From NCBI RefSeq assembly GCF_921293095.1, contig NC_060248.1, forward strand, positions 137,280,972 through 137,344,971: a stretch of 64,000 bases of DNA. The letters are read 5' to 3'. Below, one piece after another: positions 11,111 through 20,568 of the stretch. A program made the position numbers and the translations under genes. The notes under the pieces are model-generated. The model worked only from the letters and a program-made list of their open reading frames with translations. It ran no database searches and was not told the origin of the DNA. Numbering within the stretch: position 1 is the first letter of the stretch; the number at the start of each line of letters is the position of its first letter. Source of the stretch: Ischnura elegans. Lineage: Eukaryota > Arthropoda > Insecta > Odonata > Coenagrionidae.

Positions 11111-11253
11111 TTCCTTGTTTAACGGTAGCGGGATTACAACTGTCTTCATCTTCCCGTTTAATACTAAAGCTACCCCTCGCTGGCTTTCCTCCCCATCGAC
11201 CATAGACGATCCGACGACAGGGAGTCCCGACTCGACCTTCGGTAGCGCAGGAC

Positions 11254-12655
11254 GTGCTGAACGAGACGACATTTTCTGTGACCTTGGGGTCGCTTGATAG
11301 GCCTATTTTTCGAACAAGACGACTTACGTACCGCTTGGACCTTGATTTTTGGAACCTCAAAGACACCCTATTAAGGGTGCCGCCAAAGAAGATGGTTTCC
11401 GGGGATCCCCCCGCGTCAACCTCGGCAGCCACCTCAGCCGCCAGTAATCCTGAAGAGCCGCCATTCCGCTACCCCAGGAGGCAGGCCCGTGTCATATCCG
11501 TCATCTACTCAGGGGAAGGAGGCGTCAAGCACCGCCCGTTCACGCCATCTGATGAAGCCATCGTCAAGAGCATTCGCGCTTCAAATGAAGCCTTCATTCC
11601 AAGCACTACCAACAAGTTTTCTCCCATTGCGGAGATGGAAGATGGCAACGCGGACAACGCAGCACCACCTGAGGATGACATGGAGACTGCAGAAATACCA
11701 AATGCGGAAAATGAGACCCTAAAAAGGAGCTAACGCGGCCTTCAGCATCAATGCAGCTAAGAACGCTGCGTCAACCAAACGGCCTCCCTGCATCATTGTC
11801 TAAGATGTTGAGGACCCCAAGGCCATCAGGGCCATCATCAAGGTCACGGTTGCGGACCAGAAACTCACCAATTCCTTTTCCGAGACGTCAACAAGAGTGC
11901 AGCTTCGTACAGCGGCTGACTTTACGTCGATTCGGCACATACTGAATGACCACAAGGCGCAATTCTCAACCTGGGCAACTGGAGCTGAGAAGACGACAGC
12001 CTTTACTGTCCGCGGCTTCACCTCACACCACAATCCGGAGGACATCATGGAAGACATGCTGGCCATCGACATCGATGCTCGGCGATGCAGGCAACTTAAA
12101 AGAGAGAAGAAACCAGTTGGCGTCTTCGTAGTCAACATCGCTACTACACCGGAATATACGATCGACGCCATCAAGAAGCTTAAGAATCTGGGAAAAGGAA
12201 AGTGCAAAATTGCACTATACAAATACCGGGATCCGTAGCTTTGTTTCCCATGTACCAGATTTGGGCACAGCAGTTACTTCTGTACTGCCGCATCGCGCTG
12301 CATCCGATGCTCAGGATGCCACGTCATACAGCAGTGCAAACGGGTGACCCACTCCTGCAGCCCTAACTGTAAAGAAGGCCACGCTGCATATTCAGCAGAG
12401 TATGCAATCTACGCAGCAGAGAAAGCTCGACACATCCGGAAGCCTGGACGCCAAAAGACTAAGAAAAATACTGCTAAGCCGCAGAACAAGAAATCATCAG
12501 TCGCGGCCGCAATTGACGCCGATACGGAGATCTCTTCGGATGACTCTGACAATGAGGACCGTCGACCGCCGGAGAAACAAGCCGCCAAGAAAAAGACACT
12601 TGGAAAACAAAACCCGTGGGGGAACGGAAAATCCACCCGTTCCCCCACCCCCAAG
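11254..12655 (+). pseudogene. Jockey-type LINE ORF1 (gag-like) pseudogene
   Basis: This is the nucleic-acid-binding ORF1 of a jockey-clade LINE. An open N-terminal stretch (11254-11733, with a likely native start at the Met of 11391, MVSGDPPASTSAATSAASN) is Ser/Pro/Ala-rich and unstructured. After frameshifts near 11735 and 11900 the conserved PRE-like domain follows (RTAADFTSIRHILNDHKAQF, FTVRGFTSHHNPEDIMEDML, PVGVFVVNIATTPEYTIDAI). Past another break near 12240, CCHC-type zinc knuckles appear (CTRFGHSSYFC, then CIRCSGCHVIQQCKR and CSPNCKEGHAA). A Lys-rich tail ends at 12655. The ORF2 of the same element starts at 12952. The multiple frameshifts make it non-functional. Confidence 0.85.
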
Positions 12656-12951
12656 TAGAGAGAGACAACACGACAACGCCTTGACGTGAAATATCCGGAC
12701 GTGTCACAACACTCTGTCGTGCCTCGTGACGCGGCCGCTACCATTAAAGTACCTTTACCGCAATTAAAGGCATGTAGCAAAAAGGCACTTTTAAGAGCCC
12801 AAGAGAACGATTCTTCGCACGCTCAAACCGCCGCAGAACACATTGGTTGGCGTCCTTGAGACGCTAGTCCAAATCACCGCGCCTTTGCAGGCGCAATTTT
12901 CAGCGCTTGCCGCCACCCTGCGGCAGTTTCCAACACTCCTGAGAACCATCA

Positions 12952-13199
12952 ATGGCTGAACAACCTCACCAGGTCAACATTACCATCACCATATGGAATG
13001 CTGGCGGCGCCACCTCACGGAAGATACCGGAACAGCTTGCATATTTGACTCGTCAAAAGTGCTCCGTGATTGTTGTATCTGAACACCTTGCTGCACAAAG
13101 CTGTCTGTTGCCTCAACTATCATCCCTGGAAGCAACGGCCATCACTTTGGAGACCGCCGAGGGCTCGCTACGACTAGTGAGCGCCCGCATCACTTATTG
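12952..13199 (+). pseudogene. LINE ORF2 start (endonuclease N-terminus), truncated
   Basis: This is the beginning of an AP-endonuclease domain in the same orientation as, and about 300 bp after, the gag-like ORF1. It reads MAEQPHQVNITITIWNAGG, where the IWNAGG start corresponds to the usual WNANGI motif, then LAYLTRQKCSVIVVSEHLA, with the E of SEHL in the position of the catalytic ETHL, and AITLETAEGSLRLVSARI. It stops at TGA 13198-13200, before the GGGVAI block, and nothing downstream continues it. The element is therefore cut off inside the endonuclease domain. Confidence 0.75.
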
Positions 13200-13204
13200 A
13201 AACT

Positions 13205-13665
13205 ACCTAAGGTCGGAAAGTTTTCTTCGTTTGATAAGGTATTAATAATCCTTATTGAAGCCAAGCTCTACCAGCTAGCATAGTACTCTGCTACCTGCTA
13301 GCATCCTGCGTCGTATCAACGTTCAGAGCCCCACCCCTAGGTCATCGCACTTGCGGCAGCGGGAACCAGACGTCACAATTTATTTGTTGAAGCTTCCTTG
13401 AATTCCCAATTAATCAGATTATGCTAAGAAAACTTAACGTGATAGAAAACGTTTGGACCCAGATTCGGTATCAGCCCGAAAAATACCTACAGGATCACCC
13501 AAAAACATAAATAGAACAGAAAAGTATCATTTTTTGGTTGATCAGTGTTATCGAGTGAGTTGCAATAATTTCTCATGATGTAGAGCTATCATTCTGGTTT
13601 CAATAGCGAGTGTATCTGGCTATTTATTGAGCATTGTAGGAGTTTAGTGTCTTGAATTTATTGAG
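13205..13665. other. No recognisable gene
   Basis: No frame here gives motifs I recognise. A short frame near 13425 (LNVIENVWTQIRYQPEKYL) faintly resembles the C-terminal NPIENVW motif of Tc1/mariner transposases, but it is too short to call. Confidence 0.35.
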
Positions 13666-14105
13666 TGGCCTCGTCACGAGACGGACAAGAAAGTCTCGAG
13701 TCACGCGGCAACATACTGGTCAGAAAGGAACTTAGGAAACAGAGAAAACTATACAACTGCCACAGGAAGTCCATCACGTCCGGTAATAAATCGAAGAAAT
13801 TTGAATCAAAAGTAAGTAACGCTGCACAAAGCTAAATAAGCAAGAAATCAATGCGAACTGCACTTCGACAGTTCAAGAAAAAAGGACTCGGTGAGTTACT
13901 CGAAGGAAATCCGTAACCATAGTGGTCCAATGCGAGAGAGCTCCAGGGAAAGTTTTCAACCGTAGAATCGTTATCAGGTAAAGATGGTAAAATTCACCGA
14001 AACTATTGACAGAGCTAACACGCTAAATTCCCACTTCAAAAGCGTATGCACAACAGACAATACTGAATTTAATTAACACATCCCACATACTAAGGAATCG
14101 GTAAA
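13666..14105 (+). pseudogene. LINE pre-reverse-transcriptase linker fragment
   Basis: This sense-strand piece is the region between endonuclease and reverse transcriptase of a LINE. It reads LVRKELRKQRKLYNCHRKS, MRTALRQFKKKGLGELLEGN, REL and GKFSTVESLSGKDGKI, and in a second frame ANTLNSHFKSVCTTDNTEF. The pattern of a basic stretch, a Trp-containing nPkpFW-type block, dG.I and then LN.hF.SVcT is typical. Neither the endonuclease nor the reverse transcriptase is found in direct continuity. Confidence 0.7.
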
Positions 14106-14403
14106 ACAAATCTCAATATAACGTGATGGGATAACAAAATAACTACAATCAATAAAGAAAAGTTAATATCCGTGGACGTGGGGAATACCCGCGCGTGTCC
14201 CCAAGGAGTTAGCTCCACAGATCGCACCTTACTTACACCTGACATAAAGATGTCTCCGTGAGGTCATATGCAATCGTATAGGAATTCTTTTCGAGGTCTC
14301 ACACGACTCTGAAAGAGCTCATACAAGAGGTCCTATAGGACTCCTATAAGAGATCCAATATGATATTCATTCTCTGACCAGCTCTCGTAGAGTGAGGTTG
14401 TGT

Positions 14404-15219
14404 TTGCCGTGCGCTCCTGAAACCGGTTCCTCACTGACCGACAGCGATCACCTTGGGCTTTCACGCCGTTGCTTCCGTTTTTCTTAGTGTAGTGATTTTA
14501 GTGTGTACTTCTGCTAAGCATATTTTGCGAAGTAGTAACAGTAGTAAAAGTGTAATAATGAAGTAGTGTTGTGAAGCCGCCTGGTCCTGTAGCTGCTGCT
14601 GTGCCTGCCACGCGACGGGGAAACGGATAAGTAGTCGCTGACCAACTTACTTGCTTTTAATTTCTCTTCTCTCTTTCTTATTTCAAGTTGCCTTAATTGT
14701 TTGTAAAGATTGCCTAGTTATAATACTATTAGAACTTATTGATAGATTTAAGGTATTAGTTTAATTCCTAAAAGTTACTTGATCCTTAATTTGTGTGCGA
14801 GCTCTATCATTCACCCTTGTTCTTCATCATTATTACCTGTCCTAACTAACTTGTTTAGAAAACTAGCTTCCTCTTACGCAATATTTGTATCATTATTATC
14901 GATTTCTGTAATATCATAGCGTTTTTATTAAAGCCGATAAAGCCTCTAGAGTAGTATGGCTGGCCGATCTTCCGTCAACAAGATCAAGAGTAAGGCGAAG
15001 AGCGACCTTCTTGAGGCACGCGTCACCGAACTCGAGAAATTGGTGGCAGAAATACACGCCCGGGTAACGGGTTTTGTAGAAATCCCACGGTCCGGGGATC
15101 GTAGCGTCCCCTCTACGGGTCCACGCAATTCCAAGGGGGAGTCTCGAGCAAGCTCGGGGGCGGTAGCCTGCGCGGGGACCTTGGAGAGGACGTTGCAGTC
15201 TTCGGGTCGGGGGATTACT
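14404..15219 (+). mobile_element. 5' end of a LINE: 5' UTR plus ORF1 start
   Basis: A probable 5' untranslated region (14404-14955) leads into an ORF starting at ATG 14956 (MAGRSSVNKIKSKAKSDLLE). It carries a short coiled coil (SDLLEARVTELEKLVAEIHA) and a Ser/Gly/Arg-rich stretch, as expected for a LINE ORF1 N-terminus. The frame is cut at about 15220, where the 3' tail of an oppositely oriented LINE begins; the last residues of the longer ORF (from PLHLHNT on) are read from that tail. The assignment to a LINE is inference from composition and context. Confidence 0.5.
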
Positions 15220-15283
15220 CCTCTACATCTACATAATACCCTGCGAGCCACCTCTAGGGTGTTTGGCTGGGGGTGATCAATCA
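15220..15283 (-). repeat. LINE 3' tail hairpin, copy 1
   Basis: This is the conserved 3' terminus of a LINE group. In LINE sense it reads CCCCCAGCCAAACACC, an imperfect hairpin, and GGTATTATGTAGATGTAGAG at the very end. The same tail occurs at 17411-17485, 51354-51420 and 55069-55133. Confidence 0.8.
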
Positions 15284-16578
15284 CCAGCATGCAGCATACA
15301 TTTGGACTCCCACATGCACACCACACCGTCCAAAAAACGTCCCGTATAATAACAAACTATACTACTATAATCTGTTAGAAATAGAATATAGAATAGAAAT
15401 TCAGAAACATGCATTAAGTTTTACATAGGTTAGTAGGCTACACTAGAAATCATGCAATCTATTTACGAGTTCTATTGCTGCCGTTATAATCTCTTATTGA
15501 TCGTGGAAAAAATAACATTCGGAATCTGTCTGCTCTGCAATCTATCTCTCTTATTTTATTTATATGATGTGATCTTCCGTAGTACGTTGGCGTCCGCAAG
15601 ATATGGTTAACTTCGTCAGAAAAGACACTGCTCTTGAATTTATCTAAAAGGTTTAGTCTATTTTTCAATCTACGGTCCGAAAGACATTCCCATCCGAGTT
15701 TATCTAAGAGGTCAGTTACACTAACAAGACTATCGTAACGACCTTTCACATACCTGGCAGCTCTTCTTTGCACGCGTTCTAACTCTGTTATTAAGCCTTT
15801 TTCATGAGGGTCCCAAACACTGGCATCGTATTCCAGATGTGGCCTAACGAAGGAAAAGTAGCTAATTTCTCTCACTTTGTCGTCGCACTTTCCCAATATT
15901 CTTTTAACAAAACCCATTTTACGATTAGCTTGACCGGTTATTTCTCGAATATGTTTATTCCACGATAGATCATTATTGAGTCTAACCCCTAGATATTTCA
16001 CGGATTCAACTGCCTTTAACTGGGTGCCCCGAATGATATAGTTACGCTGTAGGGAGTTATTCTTCTTCCAGAAATTCATAACGACGCATTTTTTCCGAAT
16101 TTCATTCTAACTGCCAAGCATCGCACCAAGCTTGGATAGCAGCAAGGTCATTCGTTAGTTCATCTATATCTTTGCTGGAACGGGTTTCTCTGTAAACTAC
16201 AGCGTCGTCTGCAAATAATCGTAACTTACTCTGCACTACTTCGCCAATGTCGTTTATATAAAGAAGGAATAGGAGTGGGCCAATGACACTACCCTGAGGA
16301 ACGCCAGAAGTGACTCTAACCTCATTGGAGACTGCACCGTCTAATACTACTCTTTGGACGCGGTCACTCAAAAATTATATAATCCAGGAAATGACATCTT
16401 CGTCTAGACCATAAGATTTCAGTTTTATTATTAACTTTCCGTGGGGTACTTTATCAAATGCCTTTTTGAAATCAAGAAAAATCGCGTCCACTGGAATATT
16501 GTCTTCCCCGGAGACTAAAATATCGTGGGCGAAAAGCGCTAACTGAGTTTCGCACGATCTGCTTTTCTTGAATCCATG

Positions 16579-16709
16579 CCCAGACGGCACATAATCCTCC
16601 GTATCTAATTCGTATGCAGACAGTATCCATTGCCTACCGCTCCGTCGCTTTTTGTCAATGGATACTATCTGCATACGAATTAGATACGGAGGATTCTGTG
16701 GCGTCTGGG
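16579..16709. mobile_element. Palindromic MITE, 131 bp, CCCAG ends
   Basis: This is a near-perfect foldback. The left arm 16579-16632 starts CCCAGACGGCACATAATCC; the right arm 16656-16709 is its complement and ends GGCGTCTGGG. Each arm is 54 bp with about four mismatches, and the loop is 23 bp. It is flanked by TG dinucleotides (16577-16578 and 16710-16711). Removal with one TG copy restores the LINE codons GTQH-GFKK. Ends and duplication match those of the larger element at 27803-29872, suggesting one transposon group. The superfamily is unknown to me. Confidence 0.8.
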
Positions 16710-16858
16710 TGTTGAGTTCCCATTAATAAGTTTTGCGCGTCTAGGTGTTTCATTACCGAGCTGACTACGATGTGTTCAAGGACTTTGCAAGAGATGGACG
16801 TTAAAGATATCGGCCTGTAATAAGATGGCTGTTCCTTGTCTCCACTTTTAAATATTGG

Positions 16859-17487
16859 CGATAACCTCGAACCTCACGTGCAGAACACATATAAAGAATA
16901 TTTGCGGCATAGCCCTGAATAAATTAGGATTCGTCAAGCGTATTGTGGGAAGATTTTCGAATGAGAAAGTAAAAGAAAGGTGCTATTTCGCTCTCGTCCG
17001 ACCGCACCTTGAATATGCAGTGAGTGTATGGGATCCAGTGCAGAAAGACTTAATCCGCGAACTGAATAAAATACAAAGGTAGGCTGCGCGTTTCGTCAAA
17101 AACTGCTTCGGGCGTACAGACAGCGTTACCCAGATGTTAAGCGAATTAGGCTGGGAGCCGTTGGAGACTCGGAGGCTGCGCGCTAGGCTTAGATTGCTTG
17201 AACAATTAAGAATGGATGTCTTTAAGAGCGACACAGAGAACATAATCTTAGAGCCACACTACATTTCCAGGTCCGACAGAAGCGATAAATTAAGCGAGAT
17301 TTTTGCCGAACGGATAGATATTGGAATTCGTTTTTCCCCCGAACAATAAAGGACTTTAATAAACGCTTGTCCCAACCTCGTTAGAGCACTTCTCTTTTTT
17401 TTAATAGCTGTAAACGGCAGGTGTCCTAACACCCCCTGCCACACGCCTTTTAGGCGGCTTGCGGGGTATTATGTAGATGTAGATATA
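16859..17487 (+). pseudogene. LINE C-terminal fragment with 3' tail
   Basis: This sense-strand LINE is 5'-truncated and lies head to head with the previous one. It reads HIKNICGIALNKLGFVKRI, VKERCYFALVRPHLEYAVSV, WDPVQKDLIRELNKIQR, a stop near 17082, AARFVKNCFGRTDSVTQML, ELGWEPLETRRLRARLRLLE, and ends near 17349, followed by a short 3' UTR and the shared tail. It is the thumb/C-terminal part of the same LINE group as 15220-16858, but a different subfamily, since the two proteins are only moderately similar. Confidence 0.85.
17411..17485 (+). repeat. LINE 3' tail hairpin, copy 2
   Basis: In LINE sense it reads GTGTCCTAACACCCCCTGCC, then ACACGCCTTTTAGGCGGC and GGGGTATTATGTAGATGTAG. The segment GCCTTTTAGGC plus outer GCC/GGC pairs forms a hairpin. 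The end is an imperfect (ATGTAG)n run, as expected for a LINE 3' terminus. Confidence 0.85.
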
Positions 17488-18352
17488 GGCGCAAATGTGG
17501 CGCCTCCACGTATGTGATTATGGAACTACCTGGAGAACCAGAAAAATGACCCACTTCGTAATAATTCCGATAGATGGCTTTGAAATAGCCTACAAAAACG
17601 CCGGGGCCCCTACCAGCTCATTAATTAAGATTTCAAAATACTTAACGCATCCTAATTTAAGAAAACACTCTCCGATGACATAAGTACCCGACGTATCCAA
17701 TTAAAATAAAGCAAAATAATACATTTAATGAGAACCATAGGTGGAAATAAGGCAGAAAAAAACAAAATGGAATAGACAAATTCATGATATTTATAAATTT
17801 ATTCTTCACAATATTAAGTCAATAAACAAACATCACGAGTTTTTGAATTCTTCCTCTCTGCAAACTTTACGCGGTCTCCGCTTGATACAGCCACTGCCTC
17901 CCCACTCTCTCCAAGGTGACACTACTTGCTGATGTAGGGTTCCATTTCATAACTGAGGCTGAAAAAAAACATTGAACTTAAGTTTGTTGAGAGTTATAAT
18001 TGAAAACATGATAACATCAAATAACCTAGATAATGACTATGTATCTCATTAACAGTCCCTAAATACTCCCAGGGCCGGTTTTAACACCAAAGATGACCGT
18101 TTTAACTTGGTTAATTTTAGGAGTAACCGAATTAGTGAACTACTTTTGATTAACTCTTACACTTAATTACATTACTTTTGCCTTAGAATGCACTTAGAAG
18201 TTAACTTAAATACATTGTGAACTTTATTTCCATGTTTTATCGTTCCATTAGTTACATTACGAAATAAAATCAAGCAAATTATAAATTGTTAGCACTTTTA
18301 TTTGTTTACGTCATGATTTTGAGAACTAAGAAGTTTATAAACTTCAATGATC
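17488..18352. other. No recognisable gene
   Basis: AT-rich sequence. Short frames (for example 17495-17683 and 17741-17932) have no recognisable motifs and are most likely chance. Confidence 0.4.
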
Positions 18353-18355
18353 TTA

Positions 18356-19264
18356 AGCCCGTATGACACTTCCCAATTTATTGGCCAATCCATTGGATAT
18401 TGGATTGTGGACCCACTGACACACACCAATTTCTAGCCCAATCTCCGTTTCACAATATTGGGCACAATTTCTTGGCCAATCTAGATTTTAGAACGGGTTC
18501 TATTTTCTCGAGGCCAATCTCCAATCAGAACTCAGTCTTGTCGACTACTAGTGGCCAAATCTAGAAGCTCTTTGCAAAACATTTCACCTCGGAATTTTAA
18601 TATCATATATAAAAACTTTAGAAGCATAGCAATCCATGGAATAGCTCAAATAATTAATATGTACTTTGAGAGAACATAAATTCACAAACATCAACTGTCT
18701 AAAGTTGGTAATTCGGAAATAACATTTCGGATATTTAATGAATAATAACGTTGTGATTCTCCTCGATTGCGTCTATATTTTGTTTAAATTACAATTATTA
18801 AACTATTTTTCATGATTTGAGCGCTAAAGTTTCGGGTGAAAGTCCCAATTGATGACACAATCTCTGTTTATTCGATGAACATATTCCAGCCAAAACAAGC
18901 CGCTACGTTATCTTGGCTCACCTATGAGATCACAATATTTCCAATCTCTCATCATTCAAGGAACTCACCCGAATGAAATTTCGAGCGATTCGAAAATATC
19001 TTTGCAGCCCCTCGAAATAGTTATTAAATTTACAATTATTATGCCACCTCCCATTCTGTAGCTCATTGGCAATCAATCTGCGTCTTGAGCTGCTCTTTTG
19101 TCATTTTGTGTTATGTGGCGTTCTCTAGTGGGGTATTAGAACACTATAACGGCCAATATTGGTGTAAATATTGGTACGTGTCATACGATGCCTAAAGCCC
19201 AATATTTTAACCAATATTGCGCGCCGATATATTGGCCAATAAATTGGCAAGTGTCATACGGGCT
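18356..19264. mobile_element. PIF/Harbinger-type MITE, 909 bp
   Basis: Non-autonomous element with ends AGCCCGTATGACACTTCCCA and the complement of AGCCCGTATGACACTTGCCA, continuing into AATTTATTGGCC on both sides. It is flanked by the 3-bp duplication TTA (18353-18355 and 19265-19267), which with A/G-rich ends indicates PIF/Harbinger. Further copies of TTGGCCAAT-like sequence are scattered in the subterminal regions. The middle (about 18586-18990) is shared with the tandem core at 58971-59850, which lies in an element with different ends. No coding capacity seen. Confidence 0.85.
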
Positions 19265-19625
19265 TTAGGGAAAACTGTTTTATAAACCCGAGATAATAAT
19301 AACACTGCTTGAAAACATACAAGATATAATCGAGATAGTGTATGTTAGTGGAGATAATTAAAAATGCGATAACAGTAAAATTTATAAGGATACGATGAAT
19401 GAATGAAATGAAACATGAACAAAACAAAGGCACGTTACAAAACTTGTTCCACCTAAATATTTTACATGAATATTTACCGATACTCAATGATAAGCATGAA
19501 CTTAACCAGCTTGGAAAATAGTTTAATTAATGGATTTTCTCATTAAAAAGTGGATAAAGAATCGTACACATAAAATCATTGAAATTTACCTTCCAAGTCT
19601 CCATGCACGTAACACATGGGAGAAC

Positions 19626-20519
19626 ATGGCGTCCGGTGACAACGTAAACAAGTGTGGCTCCTGTTATATTAGCCTCGACATGATGGAAAAACTTGTCCTT
19701 TGTGGGATATGTTTGAATTACTTTCACCTTAAATGCTCAAAGTTGAATGAGCTCAGTTTTAAAGTCGTCCAAGAAAACCAGTCACTTTTCTGGACCTGTC
19801 TAAATTGCAATGTCAAAAAACTTCGTGTTGTCTTCAAGATGGCTGACACGATTACCGTACTTGCAACAGAAGTGGAGCACCTTAAAATGAAATTAAGCAG
19901 TTTAACCCTGGGAAAAGACTGCAGTATACGTATAGCTGAGAAGTCGTATGTTTCCACAATCATTCCTATACGTGGGGAAACTAACGCTTCGTCTGAATCT
20001 GAAGCTATTCCTGTTCCTCCGGCGGTTATTGATATTCTCCCGCAAGGAAGAAATGCGGAATTTGAAAATGCAGTAATCGGAACTGTTGGTGACATTTCCG
20101 ACAAAATAAGCAATAATCAAAATAAAGCTGATGATCCTGTGAACGACGGCTTTCAAGAGTTTATCTCCAAAAAGAAAAGGAGAGCAAATCAACAGGTACG
20201 TAATCAGCAGACGAACAATAATACGCAAATTTATTGATAGGGAGTTTGAGTGTGAAGAAGTTAAAAGAAGTAAAAAGAGTGTTTCATTTAAGATTGAGGT
20301 CGATTTAACTCTTCTTGATAATTTACTCAGTCGTGAACTCTGGCCCCTGGATGCATTTATAAAGCGATTTATTTTTCGCAAGCCCTTCGCCCGCAGTGAT
20401 AGGGTAAATGTATCGATGATAAATGCTGAATGTGTTGGGGAAAATCATACAGATCTACCGTGGACCCATCTGGGTTGTCGCAAGATCACTCGGGAACTGG
20501 GCCTCGGGAAATTCCAGTG
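19626..20519 (+). pseudogene. CR1-like LINE ORF1 with PHD-type finger
   Basis: First ORF of the LINE that continues to 23450. I prefer the Met at 19626 (AACATGGCG context) over the upstream one at 19530. The N-terminus is a zinc finger of PHD spacing: CGSC, LCGIC, FHLKC and FWTCLNC supply the Cys/His ligands. CR1-clade ORF1 proteins commonly start this way and bind nucleic acid in the RNP. A coiled-coil-like stretch (ITVLATEVEHLKMKLSSLTL) and a Lys-rich linker follow. After a frameshift near 20235 the C-terminal RRM-like domain reads SFKIEVDLTLLDNLLSRELW and AFIKRFIFRKPFARSDRVNV, ending at TGA 20517-20519. One frameshift inactivates it. Confidence 0.85.
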
Positions 20520-20568
20520 AACACTGTGTCGTATAACACAAGATCGAAATCTAAGTGACTAGGAGAAG

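Larger units (their letters stand above)
15220..16858 (-). pseudogene. LINE ORF2 fragment (reverse transcriptase to 3' tail)
   Basis: This antisense LINE copy is 5'-truncated near 16858. It reads PIFKSGDKEQPSYYRPISLT, SVMKHLDAQNLLMGTQH, then, after a 131-bp MITE, GFKKSRSCETQLALFAHDI, DAIFLDFKKAFDKVPHGKL, an in-frame TAA near 16378, VTSGVPQGSVIGPLLFLLY, the catalytic box LFADDAVVYRE, a frameshift near 16085, and the thumb (KYLGVRLNNDLSWNKHI, VRPHLEYDASVWDPHEKG). A 3' UTR follows, ending in the shared tail hairpin at 15220-15283. One stop, one frameshift and the MITE inactivate it. The 31.0-32.4 kb copy is a close relative. Confidence 0.9.

Noticed and set aside
13420..13515. Tc1/mariner transposase C-terminus (VIENVWTQIR)
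   Set aside because: Only about ten residues resemble the NPIENVW motif and no catalytic domain lies upstream.
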